A stretch of 64,000 nt of DNA from Legionella lansingensis (lineage in GTDB: Bacteria; Pseudomonadota; Gammaproteobacteria; Legionellales; Legionellaceae), in the NCBI RefSeq assembly GCF_900187355.1, contig NZ_LT906451.1, forward strand, positions 2,229,001 to 2,293,000. Direction: 5' to 3'. Each line of letters opens with the position of its first letter. Position 1 is the stretch's first letter. This document shows, piece by piece, positions 56,140 through 64,000 of the stretch. The notes under the pieces are model-generated. The model ran no database searches. It was not told where the DNA came from and was given only the letters and a program-made list of their open reading frames with translations. A program made the position numbers and the translations under genes.

Positions 56140-57141
56140 ATGAACAAATCCATGCTGTACGCGGGATTAATTGGTATTTTATGTACAAGCACGTATGCGG
56201 AAGATAAAAAGACGCCTGAGACAAATCTAACGCAAACAGTAGCAGGCTCAACCATAGAATATGGCTCTTCTGATAAAGAGAACAATTTACTTAAACCTAA
56301 GCAAGTACTGGCCTCGCAGGGCGTTACTCCTCCTGACCCCACAGGACCCAAAGTACCTGATCCACAAGGACCACAAGTTCCAACGCCACAAGGTCCAGAT
56401 TTACCTAACACTCAAAGCACACAACCTGTGACCATACCACAAACACAACAAGGCACTACCACAACACAGGGAACAACGGTACCCGCTTCTCAAAATGTCA
56501 GCCCTAAAGGTACGCAGACACCAGCACAACAAGGAGTCACCACACCGACAGCGCCTCCGAGCACAGCCCCAACGGTGCAAAGCACTATGACAATTGAACA
56601 AGTTAATGTGCCAAAAATTGATTGCAATTATCGCATACCCGCTGAAACAACTACAGTTGACCAATCTCTAGTACTTAGATGGGCCACAAAAGCCGCCGTA
56701 CAGTCTTTTGATTTCGATTACAACACCATAGACACACAGCTTTCTAAATTGAAAGCTTGTTACACAGATTTAGGCTGGCAAGGTTTTAACGATGCTTTAC
56801 AAAAATCAGGGAACCTAAACGCCATTAAAACGCAAAAATTAATAGTAAGCAGCATGCTCAGTGGTCCAATGCAAATCACACAAATTAAGGACAATCAATG
56901 GAAAGTAAATATTCCTCTGCAAGTTGTATATCAAAATGACAAAGAGAAATTAACACAAGCACTTATGGTTCACTTAGTCATTGGCCGCAAAGTTTCTGGA
57001 GATTTAGGTATTACACAGATAATAGCAATGCCACGTAAAGTCCTAAAGCCATCCGTTCCCCCGGTCCCGACTACCCATTCGACAACGACTAGCTCTCCGA
57101 CCACTACGACGACCACAACGACAACAACGACACAACCTTAA
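56140..57141 (+). CDS. Secreted DotI/IcmL-like protein with Pro/Thr-rich linker
   Basis: A 333-residue exported protein. A signal peptide (MNKSMLYAGLIGILCTSTYA) is followed by a repetitive segment of PDPTGPKVPDPQGPQVPTPQ type (about residues 67-90) and a Thr/Gln/Pro-rich linker. From about 165 a folded domain begins: LVLRWATKAAVQSFDFDY, CYTDLGWQGFNDALQKSGNL, KLIVSSMLSGP, NQWKVNIPLQVVYQND. This closely recalls the periplasmic domain of Dot/Icm protein DotI (IcmL). A poly-Thr tail ends the protein. It lacks the membrane anchor of true IcmL. It starts 18 bases after the hutG stop. Confidence 0.75.
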   Translation: MNKSMLYAGLIGILCTSTYAEDKKTPETNLTQTVAGSTIEYGSSDKENNLLKPKQVLASQGVTPPDPTGPKVPDPQGPQVPTPQGPDLPNTQSTQPVTIPQTQQGTTTTQGTTVPASQNVSPKGTQTPAQQGVTTPTAPPSTAPTVQSTMTIEQVNVPKIDCNYRIPAETTTVDQSLVLRWATKAAVQSFDFDYNTIDTQLSKLKACYTDLGWQGFNDALQKSGNLNAIKTQKLIVSSMLSGPMQITQIKDNQWKVNIPLQVVYQNDKEKLTQALMVHLVIGRKVSGDLGITQIIAMPRKVLKPSVPPVPTTHSTTTSSPTTTTTTTTTTTQP

Positions 57142-57142
57142 T

Positions 57143-57478
57143 TTATAAATGCAGGTCTCGGCTTTGAGTGCCTGCATCACCCTTTAGAAGATACGGTCTC
57201 AAAGCCTGTTCACTCCAAGGAACAGTTTGAATTTGTAAACTAGTATTTAACATGGACCATGCGAGTTTAGGTGAATCTTTGCTCAAATTCTCCGTATCGT
57301 CTAAATCCTTGGCTTGCTTCTTATTGATAATCACAACCTCTCCTCGCTGCTTCTTCCCTTTAAAAGGCATATAAGGAACGGCAAATTTTTGCTGTTTGAC
57401 GAGAATATCTAAGCTTGCCGTTGCCACTTCGGCAAAATTTAAAAAGAACAACAAGCAGAAGCTTAAGAGAAGTTGCAT
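57143..57478 (-). CDS. Small hypothetical secreted protein
   Basis: A 111-residue protein with an N-terminal signal peptide (MQLLLSFCLLFFLNFAEVATA). The mature part is basic (FKGKKQRGEVVIINKKQAK) and ends with a short acidic tail. No family was recognised. An alternative GTG start at 57511 would add 11 residues. It converges with the IcmL-like gene, with one base between the stop codons. Confidence 0.5.
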   Translation of the reverse strand: MQLLLSFCLLFFLNFAEVATASLDILVKQQKFAVPYMPFKGKKQRGEVVIINKKQAKDLDDTENLSKDSPKLAWSMLNTSLQIQTVPWSEQALRPYLLKGDAGTQSRDLHL

Positions 57479-57535
57479 AGTAAATACCGGTTCGTTTGGG
57501 GTTTGGTACACTAAGCAAATTTCCTGCCTGCTTCC

Positions 57536-57652
57536 AAAGAAGTTGTCATCGAGCTTACATGCAGATCGCTGTATGGATACCGCGCATAAAGCGCGGTACG
57601 TAGTGGTTCAATTTTCGTGGGGATCTTTCAACTCAGGATGACAACTTCCTTT
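57536..57652. repeat. Inverted-repeat element with TACCGCGC palindrome
   Basis: The ends GAAGTTGTCATC (left, from 57539) and GATGACAACTTC (right, 57637-57648) are exact inverted copies. The centre holds TACCGCGC-ATAAA-GCGCGGTA (57578-57598). This is the same general plan as the elements at 461, 10258 and 45828. Confidence 0.7.
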
Positions 57653-57671
57653 CCTGGGGTCGACCAGCAAG

Positions 57672-58601
57672 TTACCTGGTAAACTCTAAGCCTTTATCAT
57701 CTAAAAATATTCTTGCACGCTCAGCCATAATTTGGTGAGCTGGAGCGGTGGGATGAACAGGATCAAAGAACAAAAATCCTTCGCAAGCATCTCCCTTCAA
57801 CCTTTTGGCTTTAATATTAGTCGCCATGCGCAGAATAGCTCGTTTAGAAGGCTTTTCCACCATGGCGTCATAACAAGTATCGGTAATATTATTAAAACCG
57901 AATTTTTCAGGAGAAACGATCAAATCATTTAAGGTCTCTTTAACATCAAAGTAAAGCCATTCCACGTCAGGATAAGTCTCCCGCAGTGTCTGAATGCTGG
58001 TTGATAATAATTCATTGTGACGTTCAGTAAAATTAGATAATTTTTCTTGAATATTAAAAGCATACGCGATAGGTGTCTGGCCTAAATCAGGTAAATTGAC
58101 AACTAGAATGTGTTTTGCTCCTGCATTTGCCAAACGCTGTAGCCCATGGGTAATACCTAAATTCACCGTGCTCACAACCTTTTCAGTGTCGTCTGGAACA
58201 CCCAAATAATTATTTGCCCCTATCCACACAATAAACAAGCTGTCTTCATCCGCTTTGTCTTCATGGGCTAAAAAATAAGTATCGATTTCTTTTTTTAATG
58301 TAAACAAAACATCCTCATCATCAGGATCTTCTGAGATCCCCGCTCCGCCAAATGCATAATCCAATAAATGTTCTTTGGCTGCTAATGGAAAATAAAACTC
58401 AGCCAAACGTTCCACCCAAACCGGGCCATTGGTAAACCGTCCCTGATGATATGGAGGAGACTGCGGTAATTTTTGATCCATATGCGCATAAAGATTGCCG
58501 TTATCAGATAAGCTATCCCCAAACACAACGATGTTATTTAATGGTTTTGCAGCTACCAACCCACTAAAAAGCAGGATAAACCAGGTAAGTAAGAGCTTCA
58601 T
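57672..58601 (-). CDS. plaA: Secreted GDSL lysophospholipase A, PlaA type
   Basis: Exported lipolytic enzyme of 309 residues, the same length as Legionella PlaA. A signal peptide (MKLLLTWFILLFSGLVAA) is followed by GDSL block I VFGDSLSDNGNLY (Ser nucleophile), the block III GANNYL, and block V FDPVHPTAPAH (Asp and His). Two cysteines bracket a basic stretch near the C-terminus (TCYDAMVEKPSKR to GDACEGF), a disulfide loop that in the PlaA/PlaC enzymes is processed by the protease ProA. PlaA is exported by the type II system and hydrolyses lysophospholipids. Confidence 0.85.
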   Translation of the reverse strand: MKLLLTWFILLFSGLVAAKPLNNIVVFGDSLSDNGNLYAHMDQKLPQSPPYHQGRFTNGPVWVERLAEFYFPLAAKEHLLDYAFGGAGISEDPDDEDVLFTLKKEIDTYFLAHEDKADEDSLFIVWIGANNYLGVPDDTEKVVSTVNLGITHGLQRLANAGAKHILVVNLPDLGQTPIAYAFNIQEKLSNFTERHNELLSTSIQTLRETYPDVEWLYFDVKETLNDLIVSPEKFGFNNITDTCYDAMVEKPSKRAILRMATNIKAKRLKGDACEGFLFFDPVHPTAPAHQIMAERARIFLDDKGLEFTR

Positions 58602-58701
58602 CTGTCACCCTAATTAATTGATTTTGCAAAAAATTTTGTGATTATATACTGAAAAATTCTTAGAATCAATTTTTTCTACAGACCGCTCTTAAGAAAGGCA
58701 T

Positions 58702-58848
58702 TAGACCCTCTTTCCAAACTCGCTGAGGAGAGTGAAGTGCGAGGAGACGCGGAGCGGAGAACCGGAGTGTACACGCCAGTACATGAGGATTCGAGCACCG
58801 CATCGACGAAGCAATTCGCCTCCTCAGTAGAGTTTGGAAAGAGGTCTA
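58702..58848. repeat. MITE-like element with ~28-bp inverted ends
   Basis: The ends TAGACCCTCTTTCCAAACTC (58702 on) and the complement at 58820-58848 (TAGACCTCTTTCCAAACTC read inward) are inverted with one gap. Both extend into CTGAGGAG. The total is 147 bases with no coding capacity. It fills most of the 58602-58944 gap between plaA and the small anchored protein. The remainder of that gap shows no gene. Confidence 0.8.
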
Positions 58849-58944
58849 TTCTATAGTGATCTCACTTAAGTCTTCTTTTTTCTAGTAAGGCAGTTTATCC
58901 TATTCAGGTATACGGATTGATCACTAACAAGGATTTGTTACTGT

Positions 58945-59421
58945 ATGTCTCAAAAACAATTTACGCTCGCATTTCTCCAAAATGTATTGACTCTTCTTAA
59001 TGATGAGAATCAGTTGTGTAAAGTTTCTTCATATTTTCAGCAAGAAGACCCTAATATCAATCGTTATTTGTGTCGAGATTCTTTCGGTTTACATGGTTGG
59101 AATGATGAGAATGCAGGAAAATTTAGTGCTGTAATTGCCGAAGCGCTTCGACAAACAACCACTGCTTTTTTCACTAAGGATGATGAGCAACTCAAATTAA
59201 TTCAACGATATAGTGATAACATTAAAACCAATTTGGTACCCAAGTTAACAGCCAACGTGGATACAAATAATCCAATGATCGCTGTAAAACTGAACGTTGA
59301 AAAAAAATTGCTGCAGTTGACCGCAGATAAAAGCTATTTCAATAACCCATATGTTTTGTTTGGTGGATTAGCGGCCACCGCTATTGTGGCAACCGTAGCT
59401 TGGTCTTTAACGCCCAAGTAA
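58945..59421 (+). CDS. Hypothetical protein with C-terminal membrane anchor
   Basis: A 158-residue protein without signal peptide. Residues 1-130 are soluble and probably helical. The last 22 residues (about 135-155, YVLFGGLAATAIVATVAWSL) form one hydrophobic segment followed by TPK, the layout of a tail-anchored protein. No family was recognised. It could be an effector that inserts into a host membrane or a bacterial membrane protein; nothing decides this. The ribosome site before the ATG is weak. Confidence 0.5.
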   Translation: MSQKQFTLAFLQNVLTLLNDENQLCKVSSYFQQEDPNINRYLCRDSFGLHGWNDENAGKFSAVIAEALRQTTTAFFTKDDEQLKLIQRYSDNIKTNLVPKLTANVDTNNPMIAVKLNVEKKLLQLTADKSYFNNPYVLFGGLAATAIVATVAWSLTPK

Positions 59422-59426
59422 GATGA

Positions 59427-59474
59427 TTAGTGGGGGGCCCTATTGACATATCAACAGAACCTCAGACCCACTAA
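59427..59474. repeat. Short inverted repeat between convergent genes
   Basis: TTAGTGGG (59427-59434) and CCCACTAA (59467-59474) flank CCCTATTGACATATCAACAG, which has the TTGACAT core of the element ends at 4853. It may be a collapsed element copy, and may serve as a terminator for the two convergent genes. Confidence 0.45.
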
Positions 59475-59481
59475 GTGACCC

Positions 59482-61143
59482 TCAAGCCACACCCAGTGAA
59501 GTAAGTTTCAATTGTCGACCACAAACCCATGCTTTATTTAAATCCCGAAAGACCTCTTTTGACATCCCTTGCGGTAGCCTAACTGTAGAATGATCCTCAT
59601 GAATCTTAAGTCCAGTAATAAAACGACTCTCCAAACCGGCTTCATTAGCTATAGCACCTACGATATTCCCGGGTTTAACGCCATGGATGCGTCCCACATC
59701 AATGCGGAATAATTCTTGAGGATAGTTGTCGCGAAAAGACTTTTTACTTTTTTCACTGCGACTCATACGAGTAGATTTGGATTCCCTATCTTCAAAACGC
59801 GCTTCTCTAGGAGTATGTGGCGCCTTGGGCAAATCACGTTTCCAAGGCTTATCTTGATTGACTATAAGCGCGAGAGCTGCGGCTATCTCAATGGCTGAAA
59901 CCTGATTCTCTTTAAGAAAATCTTCAATAATCTGTTGATAAGCTGGCAAATGTTCATGTTGCAAGCGTGCACTAATGTTTGCCATAAAACGCTGCTGTCT
60001 TGCGATTTGAATCATATGGTCGTTGGGCACCCCAATCTTTTCAATACGTTGGCGTGTGTGGCGTTCAATGGTATTGAGAACACGACCTTCTTTAGGAGTG
60101 ATGAAGAGAACAGTAACCCCGCTACGGCCAGCACGGCCCGTTCTGCCTATGCGATGCACATACGTTTCACAATCATGCGGAACGTCATAATTAATCACAT
60201 GAGTGACCCGTTCAACATCTAAACCACGCGCTGCTACATCCGTCGCAACTAAAATATCAATAGTCCCTTGTCTAAACTGAGCTACGATTTTTTCCCGTAA
60301 GGCTTGAGTAATATCACCATGGATGGCCATGGCTCGATGGCCCTGTTGCTGCAACAGTTCAGCAACTCCTTCGGTACTGCTTTTGGTTCGCACAAATACA
60401 ATAACGCCTTGATGATCCTCAACTGCCAATATCCTTAACAAAGCATCAGGTTTTTGCGCAACAGAGGCAAAAAGAAAACGTTGCTCAATTGCTTTAACCG
60501 TGGCTGTCTCTGCTCGGATTTCGACAGAGGCTGGGTTATTTAAGTAGCTTCGAGCAATATTACGAATGCGAGGAGGCATTGTTGCTGAAAATAAAGCTAT
60601 TTGCTTTGCTGCTGGTAATTTAGCAAGAATGGTCTCTACATCTTCAATAAAGCCCATACGTAGCATTTCATCGGCTTCATCAAGAACAAATGTGGTTAAA
60701 CTTCCTAGTTGTAACGTACCGCGATCGATATGATCAAGAATACGACCCGGTGTACCCACAACCACTTGCGCACCTTCACGTAACTGCTTTAGCTGGCGAC
60801 GATAGTCTTGACCACCACAAAGCACTGAGACCGTTACTGTCTGATGAGCGCTCAACAATTCGAATTGTTCAGCAACCTGGATAGCTAATTCACGGGTAGG
60901 AGCTAATATCAAAGCTTGCGTGGCCTGAGATTTTGGTATCAAGCGTTGTAAAATAGGCAAAGCAAAGGCTGCCGTTTTGCCTGTACCGGTTTGAGCTTGA
61001 GCAATAACATCCCGACCTTGCAATAATAAAGGAATGGTCTGCGCCTGCACTGGCGATGGTGTTTTAAACTTCATGTCCTCAAGCGCTTTTAATAACGCTT
61101 CCGATAAATTAAGGGCAGAGAAGTTTAGTAATTCTTGTGTCAT
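59482..61143 (-). CDS. deaD: DEAD-box RNA helicase DeaD/CsdA type
   Basis: ATP-dependent RNA helicase of 553 residues, associated with ribosome assembly and cold adaptation. Motifs in order: Q-motif (FKTPSPVQAQTIP), AQTGTGKT, PTRELAIQ, GTPGRILDH, LDEADEML, SAT, ARGLDVERVTHV and HRIGRTGRAG. The C-terminal DbpA-like RNA-binding domain (LFRIDVGRIHGVKPGNIVGAI read in parts, about 465-545) places it with DeaD. The basic linker has many Arg, Lys and Ser. The upstream 230 bases hold no gene I can support. Confidence 0.94.
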   Translation of the reverse strand: MTQELLNFSALNLSEALLKALEDMKFKTPSPVQAQTIPLLLQGRDVIAQAQTGTGKTAAFALPILQRLIPKSQATQALILAPTRELAIQVAEQFELLSAHQTVTVSVLCGGQDYRRQLKQLREGAQVVVGTPGRILDHIDRGTLQLGSLTTFVLDEADEMLRMGFIEDVETILAKLPAAKQIALFSATMPPRIRNIARSYLNNPASVEIRAETATVKAIEQRFLFASVAQKPDALLRILAVEDHQGVIVFVRTKSSTEGVAELLQQQGHRAMAIHGDITQALREKIVAQFRQGTIDILVATDVAARGLDVERVTHVINYDVPHDCETYVHRIGRTGRAGRSGVTVLFITPKEGRVLNTIERHTRQRIEKIGVPNDHMIQIARQQRFMANISARLQHEHLPAYQQIIEDFLKENQVSAIEIAAALALIVNQDKPWKRDLPKAPHTPREARFEDRESKSTRMSRSEKSKKSFRDNYPQELFRIDVGRIHGVKPGNIVGAIANEAGLESRFITGLKIHEDHSTVRLPQGMSKEVFRDLNKAWVCGRQLKLTSLGVA

Positions 61144-61373
61144 AAAAAATCCAATAAAAAATCGTAAAATCCCAATGGGTTAACTAATGTAAAAATTGCG
61201 CAGTATAATAACAAAATAAGCAGGATGTTGCACGGATTATATTTTTCTGTGATTTTGTAAACGGTTGTGAGATAAAAAAACAAATCAAGAATGCATATCA
61301 ACGACTCATGGCTCATTATACTCCCAGTTGACTTATTATTCAATATATTGTACTAAATATAATCAGCATGATC

Positions 61374-62291
61374 CTATATAATCAGCATTAGTTTTTCATC
61401 CAATAACTCAAAACATGCAGGCAAATGTCCAACCAGCTCGCCATCAGCTTCAATAGCCAATTGACCAGCGTTTATGGCTTCGACGAAGATTTTTTTGGCC
61501 TGCACGTAATGCACTTGCTTTTCAAGTAAATGCTTTCCTGAATATATTTTAACTAACTTCCTCATAGCAGCAAAGCAAGATAATCTGTGGAAAACAACGA
61601 CATCAAATAAATTGTCATCAATTCTTGCCATAGGAGCTACATGCATTCGGCCTCCAAAATATTGACCATTGCAGACAGCCATAAGACATATCTCTGTAGT
61701 AAACGCCGGGTTCTCGTCAAATTGAATGCGAACAGCAGCATGGCTATACGTCATCAGTCCAAGCAAAGCATTCACAAAATAATTAACACTCCCACCAAGT
61801 TTTTTTATCCATTTGCTATTTGCTGATTTCTCAACAACATGAGTAGACAAACCACAACTAGCGATATTGATGAAATAACGCACGCTTTGATTAGCAAAAG
61901 TAATTTTGCCAATATTCGTTTGCGTTCCATGATGATGACTCAAGCGATCTAAAAATTCGGTTACTCTTTGACGGGGAAACTGGCTTGCGAAATCGCCGCC
62001 GCAACCTGAATTAAAGTAAGCATAGACAGTATGAGGATTAATAAGCTCGTCATTAACATAAAGACCATTAAGCGCATGACTCAACGTACCATCGCCACCA
62101 ACAATTAGAAAATAATCAGGATTTCCCTGGAGTAAATTGGTCGTGAGTTGAGCAATATCATCAACTTGATTAGACATCCGATAGTCTATCCGATCAAACA
62201 AAGCACGCAAGCCAGGCAACAAAACGTTCCAAGCCTTTTTGCCCCGACCACCTCCTGAGATAGGATTGATGATGACGGCAACAGAGCTCAT
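61374..62291 (-). CDS. Diacylglycerol/sphingosine kinase family protein
   Basis: Lipid kinase of 305 residues with the diacylglycerol kinase catalytic motif. INPISGGGRGKKAWN lies at the N-terminus and the ATP-binding VGGDGTLSHALNG near residue 65. GGRMHVAPMARIDDNLFDVVV in the second half is typical of the YegS/DgkB-like group. The ATG at 62291 overlaps the stop of fadH as ATGA; a longer reading from 62312 is less likely. The lipid substrate is unknown. Confidence 0.85.
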   Translation of the reverse strand: MSSVAVIINPISGGGRGKKAWNVLLPGLRALFDRIDYRMSNQVDDIAQLTTNLLQGNPDYFLIVGGDGTLSHALNGLYVNDELINPHTVYAYFNSGCGGDFASQFPRQRVTEFLDRLSHHHGTQTNIGKITFANQSVRYFINIASCGLSTHVVEKSANSKWIKKLGGSVNYFVNALLGLMTYSHAAVRIQFDENPAFTTEICLMAVCNGQYFGGRMHVAPMARIDDNLFDVVVFHRLSCFAAMRKLVKIYSGKHLLEKQVHYVQAKKIFVEAINAGQLAIEADGELVGHLPACFELLDEKLMLII

Positions 62292-64000
62292 AAAATAGCA
62301 GCTAACCGGCAAGCCTGATTGATGGCATGGCGAGCATCCAATTCCAAGGCTTTAAAAGCCCCACCAATTAGATGAACAGAATGGCCTGCTTGTTTTAGAG
62401 GCTCATAGAGCTCTCGCAATTCTGTCTGGCCTGCACAAATGATAACTGAGTCCACATCGAGCACTTCTTTATTCTCCTTGACAACAATATGCAATCCCCG
62501 ATCATCAATACGTTCATATTGCACCCCTGAAATCATTTTCACCTGCCTATGTTTCAAACTTAAGCGATGAATCCATCCTGTGGTTTTGCCAAGATTTTTG
62601 CCATGTTTCTCTTTTTTACGCTGCAATAAATAAACCAATCGGGGACTTTGCAGCGTTTGAGCCTGTTTCACCCCACCTCGGTGCTGCATACTTAGATCGA
62701 TGCCCCACTCGTCATAAAATTGCTGAACATGACCATTCGATTTATGGGTTAGCCATTCAGCAACATCAAAGCCGATCCCTCCTGCACCAATTATCGCAAC
62801 CCTCTCGCCAGGTGTTTTTCGCTTTCGAATCAAATCCACATAGCTGATAACTTTTTCGTGATTAATTCCTTCAATTTGAGGTATGCGTGGACGAATACCT
62901 GTGGCAAGAACAATCTCATCATAGTCTTGTAGCATGTCTGAAGTAGCTGTTGTATTTAAACGTATATTGACTTGAAAATTGTTTAATTGGTGCGTGAAAT
63001 AATTAATGGTATGTTGAAATTCTTCCTTTCCTGGAATATTTTTGGCCAGATTGAATTGTCCCCCTAATTGTTCACCTTTTTCAAATAAAGTGACCTTATG
63101 TCCTCGTTCAGCAGCCACACTGGCAAAAGCTAAACCAGCAGGACCTGCTCCCACAACAGCAATTCTCTTGGGACAATCAACGGTTTCATAAATCAATTCC
63201 GTTTCATTGCATGCCCGAGGATTAACAAGACAAGAAGCTGTTTTATTGACAAAGACTCGATCAAGACAGGCTTGATTGCAAGCAATGCATACATTGATGG
63301 CTTTGGTGTCTCCCATTTTTGCTTTTTTGGCGAACAAGGGATCGGCTAAAAACGGCCTCGCCATGGATACCATGTCTGCTACATTCTCTTCGAGCAAAGC
63401 ATTAGCAAGTTCCGGTGTATTGATACGATTGGAGGTGATGATAGGAATAGTAATTTCCGGTTTAAGTCGTTTTGTAATCTGAGTAAAGGCAGCTGCGGGC
63501 ACCATGGTGGCAATGGTTGGGATACGAGCCTCATGCCAACCAATGCCTGTATTAATTAAGGTTGCACCTGCATTTTCAATCGCTTTGGCCAATTGAACGA
63601 CTTCTTCCCAACTACTACCCTCATGGATTAAATCAAGCATGGATAGTCGATATATGATAATAAAATGGTCACCAACGGCTTCGCGGATACCGCGAACCAC
63701 TTCAACGGGAAAGCGCATGCGATTTGCAAAGCTACCACCCCATTCATCATTACGTTGATTGGTATGAGCAACGATAAATTGATTAATAAGGTAACCTTCA
63801 CTTCCCATAATTTCTACACCATCGTAGCCCGCTTTTTGTGCAAGAGAAGCACAACGAGCAAAATGCTTGATCGTTTTTACTATCCGCGTCTTGCTCATTT
63901 TCCATGGTGTAAAAGGACTAATCGGTGATTTCAAAGCACTAGGTGCCACAACAAAAGGATGATAGCCATAACGCCCCGCATGCAAGATTTGTAGTGCAAT
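62288..64000 (-). CDS. fadH: 2,4-dienoyl-CoA reductase (NADPH), N-terminus cut off
   Basis: FMN, FAD and 4Fe-4S enzyme needed to degrade unsaturated fatty acids with even-numbered double bonds. The window holds the last 570 or so codons; the first 100 lie beyond the right edge. Visible parts: the OYE-like barrel end (ILHAGRYGYHPF, AGYDGVEIMGSEGYLINQF), the cluster cysteines CIACNQACLD with a later ASCLVNPRAC, AVVGAGPAGLAFA-type nucleotide site, and a second IIGAGGIGFDVAEWL. The lipid kinase gene overlaps its stop codon. Confidence 0.93.
   Translation of the reverse strand: MALQILHAGRYGYHPFVVAPSALKSPISPFTPWKMSKTRIVKTIKHFARCASLAQKAGYDGVEIMGSEGYLINQFIVAHTNQRNDEWGGSFANRMRFPVEVVRGIREAVGDHFIIIYRLSMLDLIHEGSSWEEVVQLAKAIENAGATLINTGIGWHEARIPTIATMVPAAAFTQITKRLKPEITIPIITSNRINTPELANALLEENVADMVSMARPFLADPLFAKKAKMGDTKAINVCIACNQACLDRVFVNKTASCLVNPRACNETELIYETVDCPKRIAVVGAGPAGLAFASVAAERGHKVTLFEKGEQLGGQFNLAKNIPGKEEFQHTINYFTHQLNNFQVNIRLNTTATSDMLQDYDEIVLATGIRPRIPQIEGINHEKVISYVDLIRKRKTPGERVAIIGAGGIGFDVAEWLTHKSNGHVQQFYDEWGIDLSMQHRGGVKQAQTLQSPRLVYLLQRKKEKHGKNLGKTTGWIHRLSLKHRQVKMISGVQYERIDDRGLHIVVKENKEVLDVDSVIICAGQTELRELYEPLKQAGHSVHLIGGAFKALELDARHAINQACRLAAIL

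Noticed and set aside
61144-61343. 67-codon hydrophobic frame upstream of deaD (minus)
   Set aside because: It overlaps the likely promoter and leader of deaD, has no RBS and unconvincing composition.
1-64000. tRNA, rRNA, CRISPR, prophage or replication origin
   Set aside because: No cloverleaf or conserved rRNA segments, no regularly spaced direct repeats, no phage structural genes and no DnaA-box cluster were noticed on reading; a covariance-model scan was not possible.

Overview
The window looks like chromosomal DNA of a Legionella species (Gammaproteobacteria). The evidence is a low-to-moderate GC content with gammaproteobacterial housekeeping genes, a secreted PlaA-type GDSL lysophospholipase, a secreted protein whose C-terminal half resembles the Dot/Icm component DotI/IcmL, and several long proteins without clear bacterial relatives that look like Dot/Icm effectors. 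The species cannot be fixed from the sequence alone. No rRNA, tRNA, CRISPR array or prophage was seen.

Layout. 1-440: start of pyrD (minus, cut by the edge). 706-4855: a three-gene efflux system (outer-membrane lipoprotein, EmrA-like adaptor, EmrB-like MFS pump). 5780-14047: a leucine-degradation operon (isovaleryl-CoA dehydrogenase, thiolase, small membrane protein, methylcrotonyl-CoA carboxylase beta and alpha, methylglutaconyl-CoA hydratase, HMG-CoA lyase). 14169-17977: aguB-speA-aguA, the arginine to agmatine to putrescine route. 18031-19974: acetoacetyl-CoA synthetase, which with the thiolase completes leucine catabolism to acetyl-CoA. 20065-30778: an accessory stretch with four unrecognised effector-like proteins, metNIQ behind a SAM-II-like riboswitch, and two insertion sequences side by side. 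30982-39725: glnE, a periplasmic binding protein, and the minus-strand operon glyA-nrdR-nusB-thiL-pgpA-perM. 39823-41058: three small exported proteins. 41364-45811: an RND efflux adaptor and pump. 46032-48797: valS. 48800-49850: a graveyard of a broken transposase, a serine-protease fragment and inverted-repeat elements. 49856-57141: DUF4286 protein, OPT transporter, DUF3298 protein, hutI and SDR (minus), then hutG and the IcmL-like protein (plus). 57143-64000: small secreted protein, plaA, a C-terminally anchored small protein, a DEAD-box helicase, a lipid kinase and fadH (cut by the right edge).

The intergenic spaces are unusually rich in short inverted-repeat elements. One set has ends like TGTTGACATT (4853, 8152, 17941, perhaps 59427). 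Another is built around a GC-rich palindrome of the type TACCGCGG-CTTGA-CCGCGGTA (461, 10258, 36525, 45828, 57536). A third has about 28-bp ends (58702). Some shape neighbouring genes: the element at 4853-4991 supplies the TAG stop codon of both flanking convergent genes, and the one at 17941 rewrites the AguA C-terminus.

The most interesting items are the candidate SAM-II riboswitch before metNIQ, two proteins with papain-like catalytic signatures (21318-22625 and 29291-30778), the effector-like protein with a duplicated NPFFGGDLF / SAFFGADLF segment, and the secreted IcmL-like protein with a proline/threonine-rich linker. All functional statements come from reading motifs; no database search was run.
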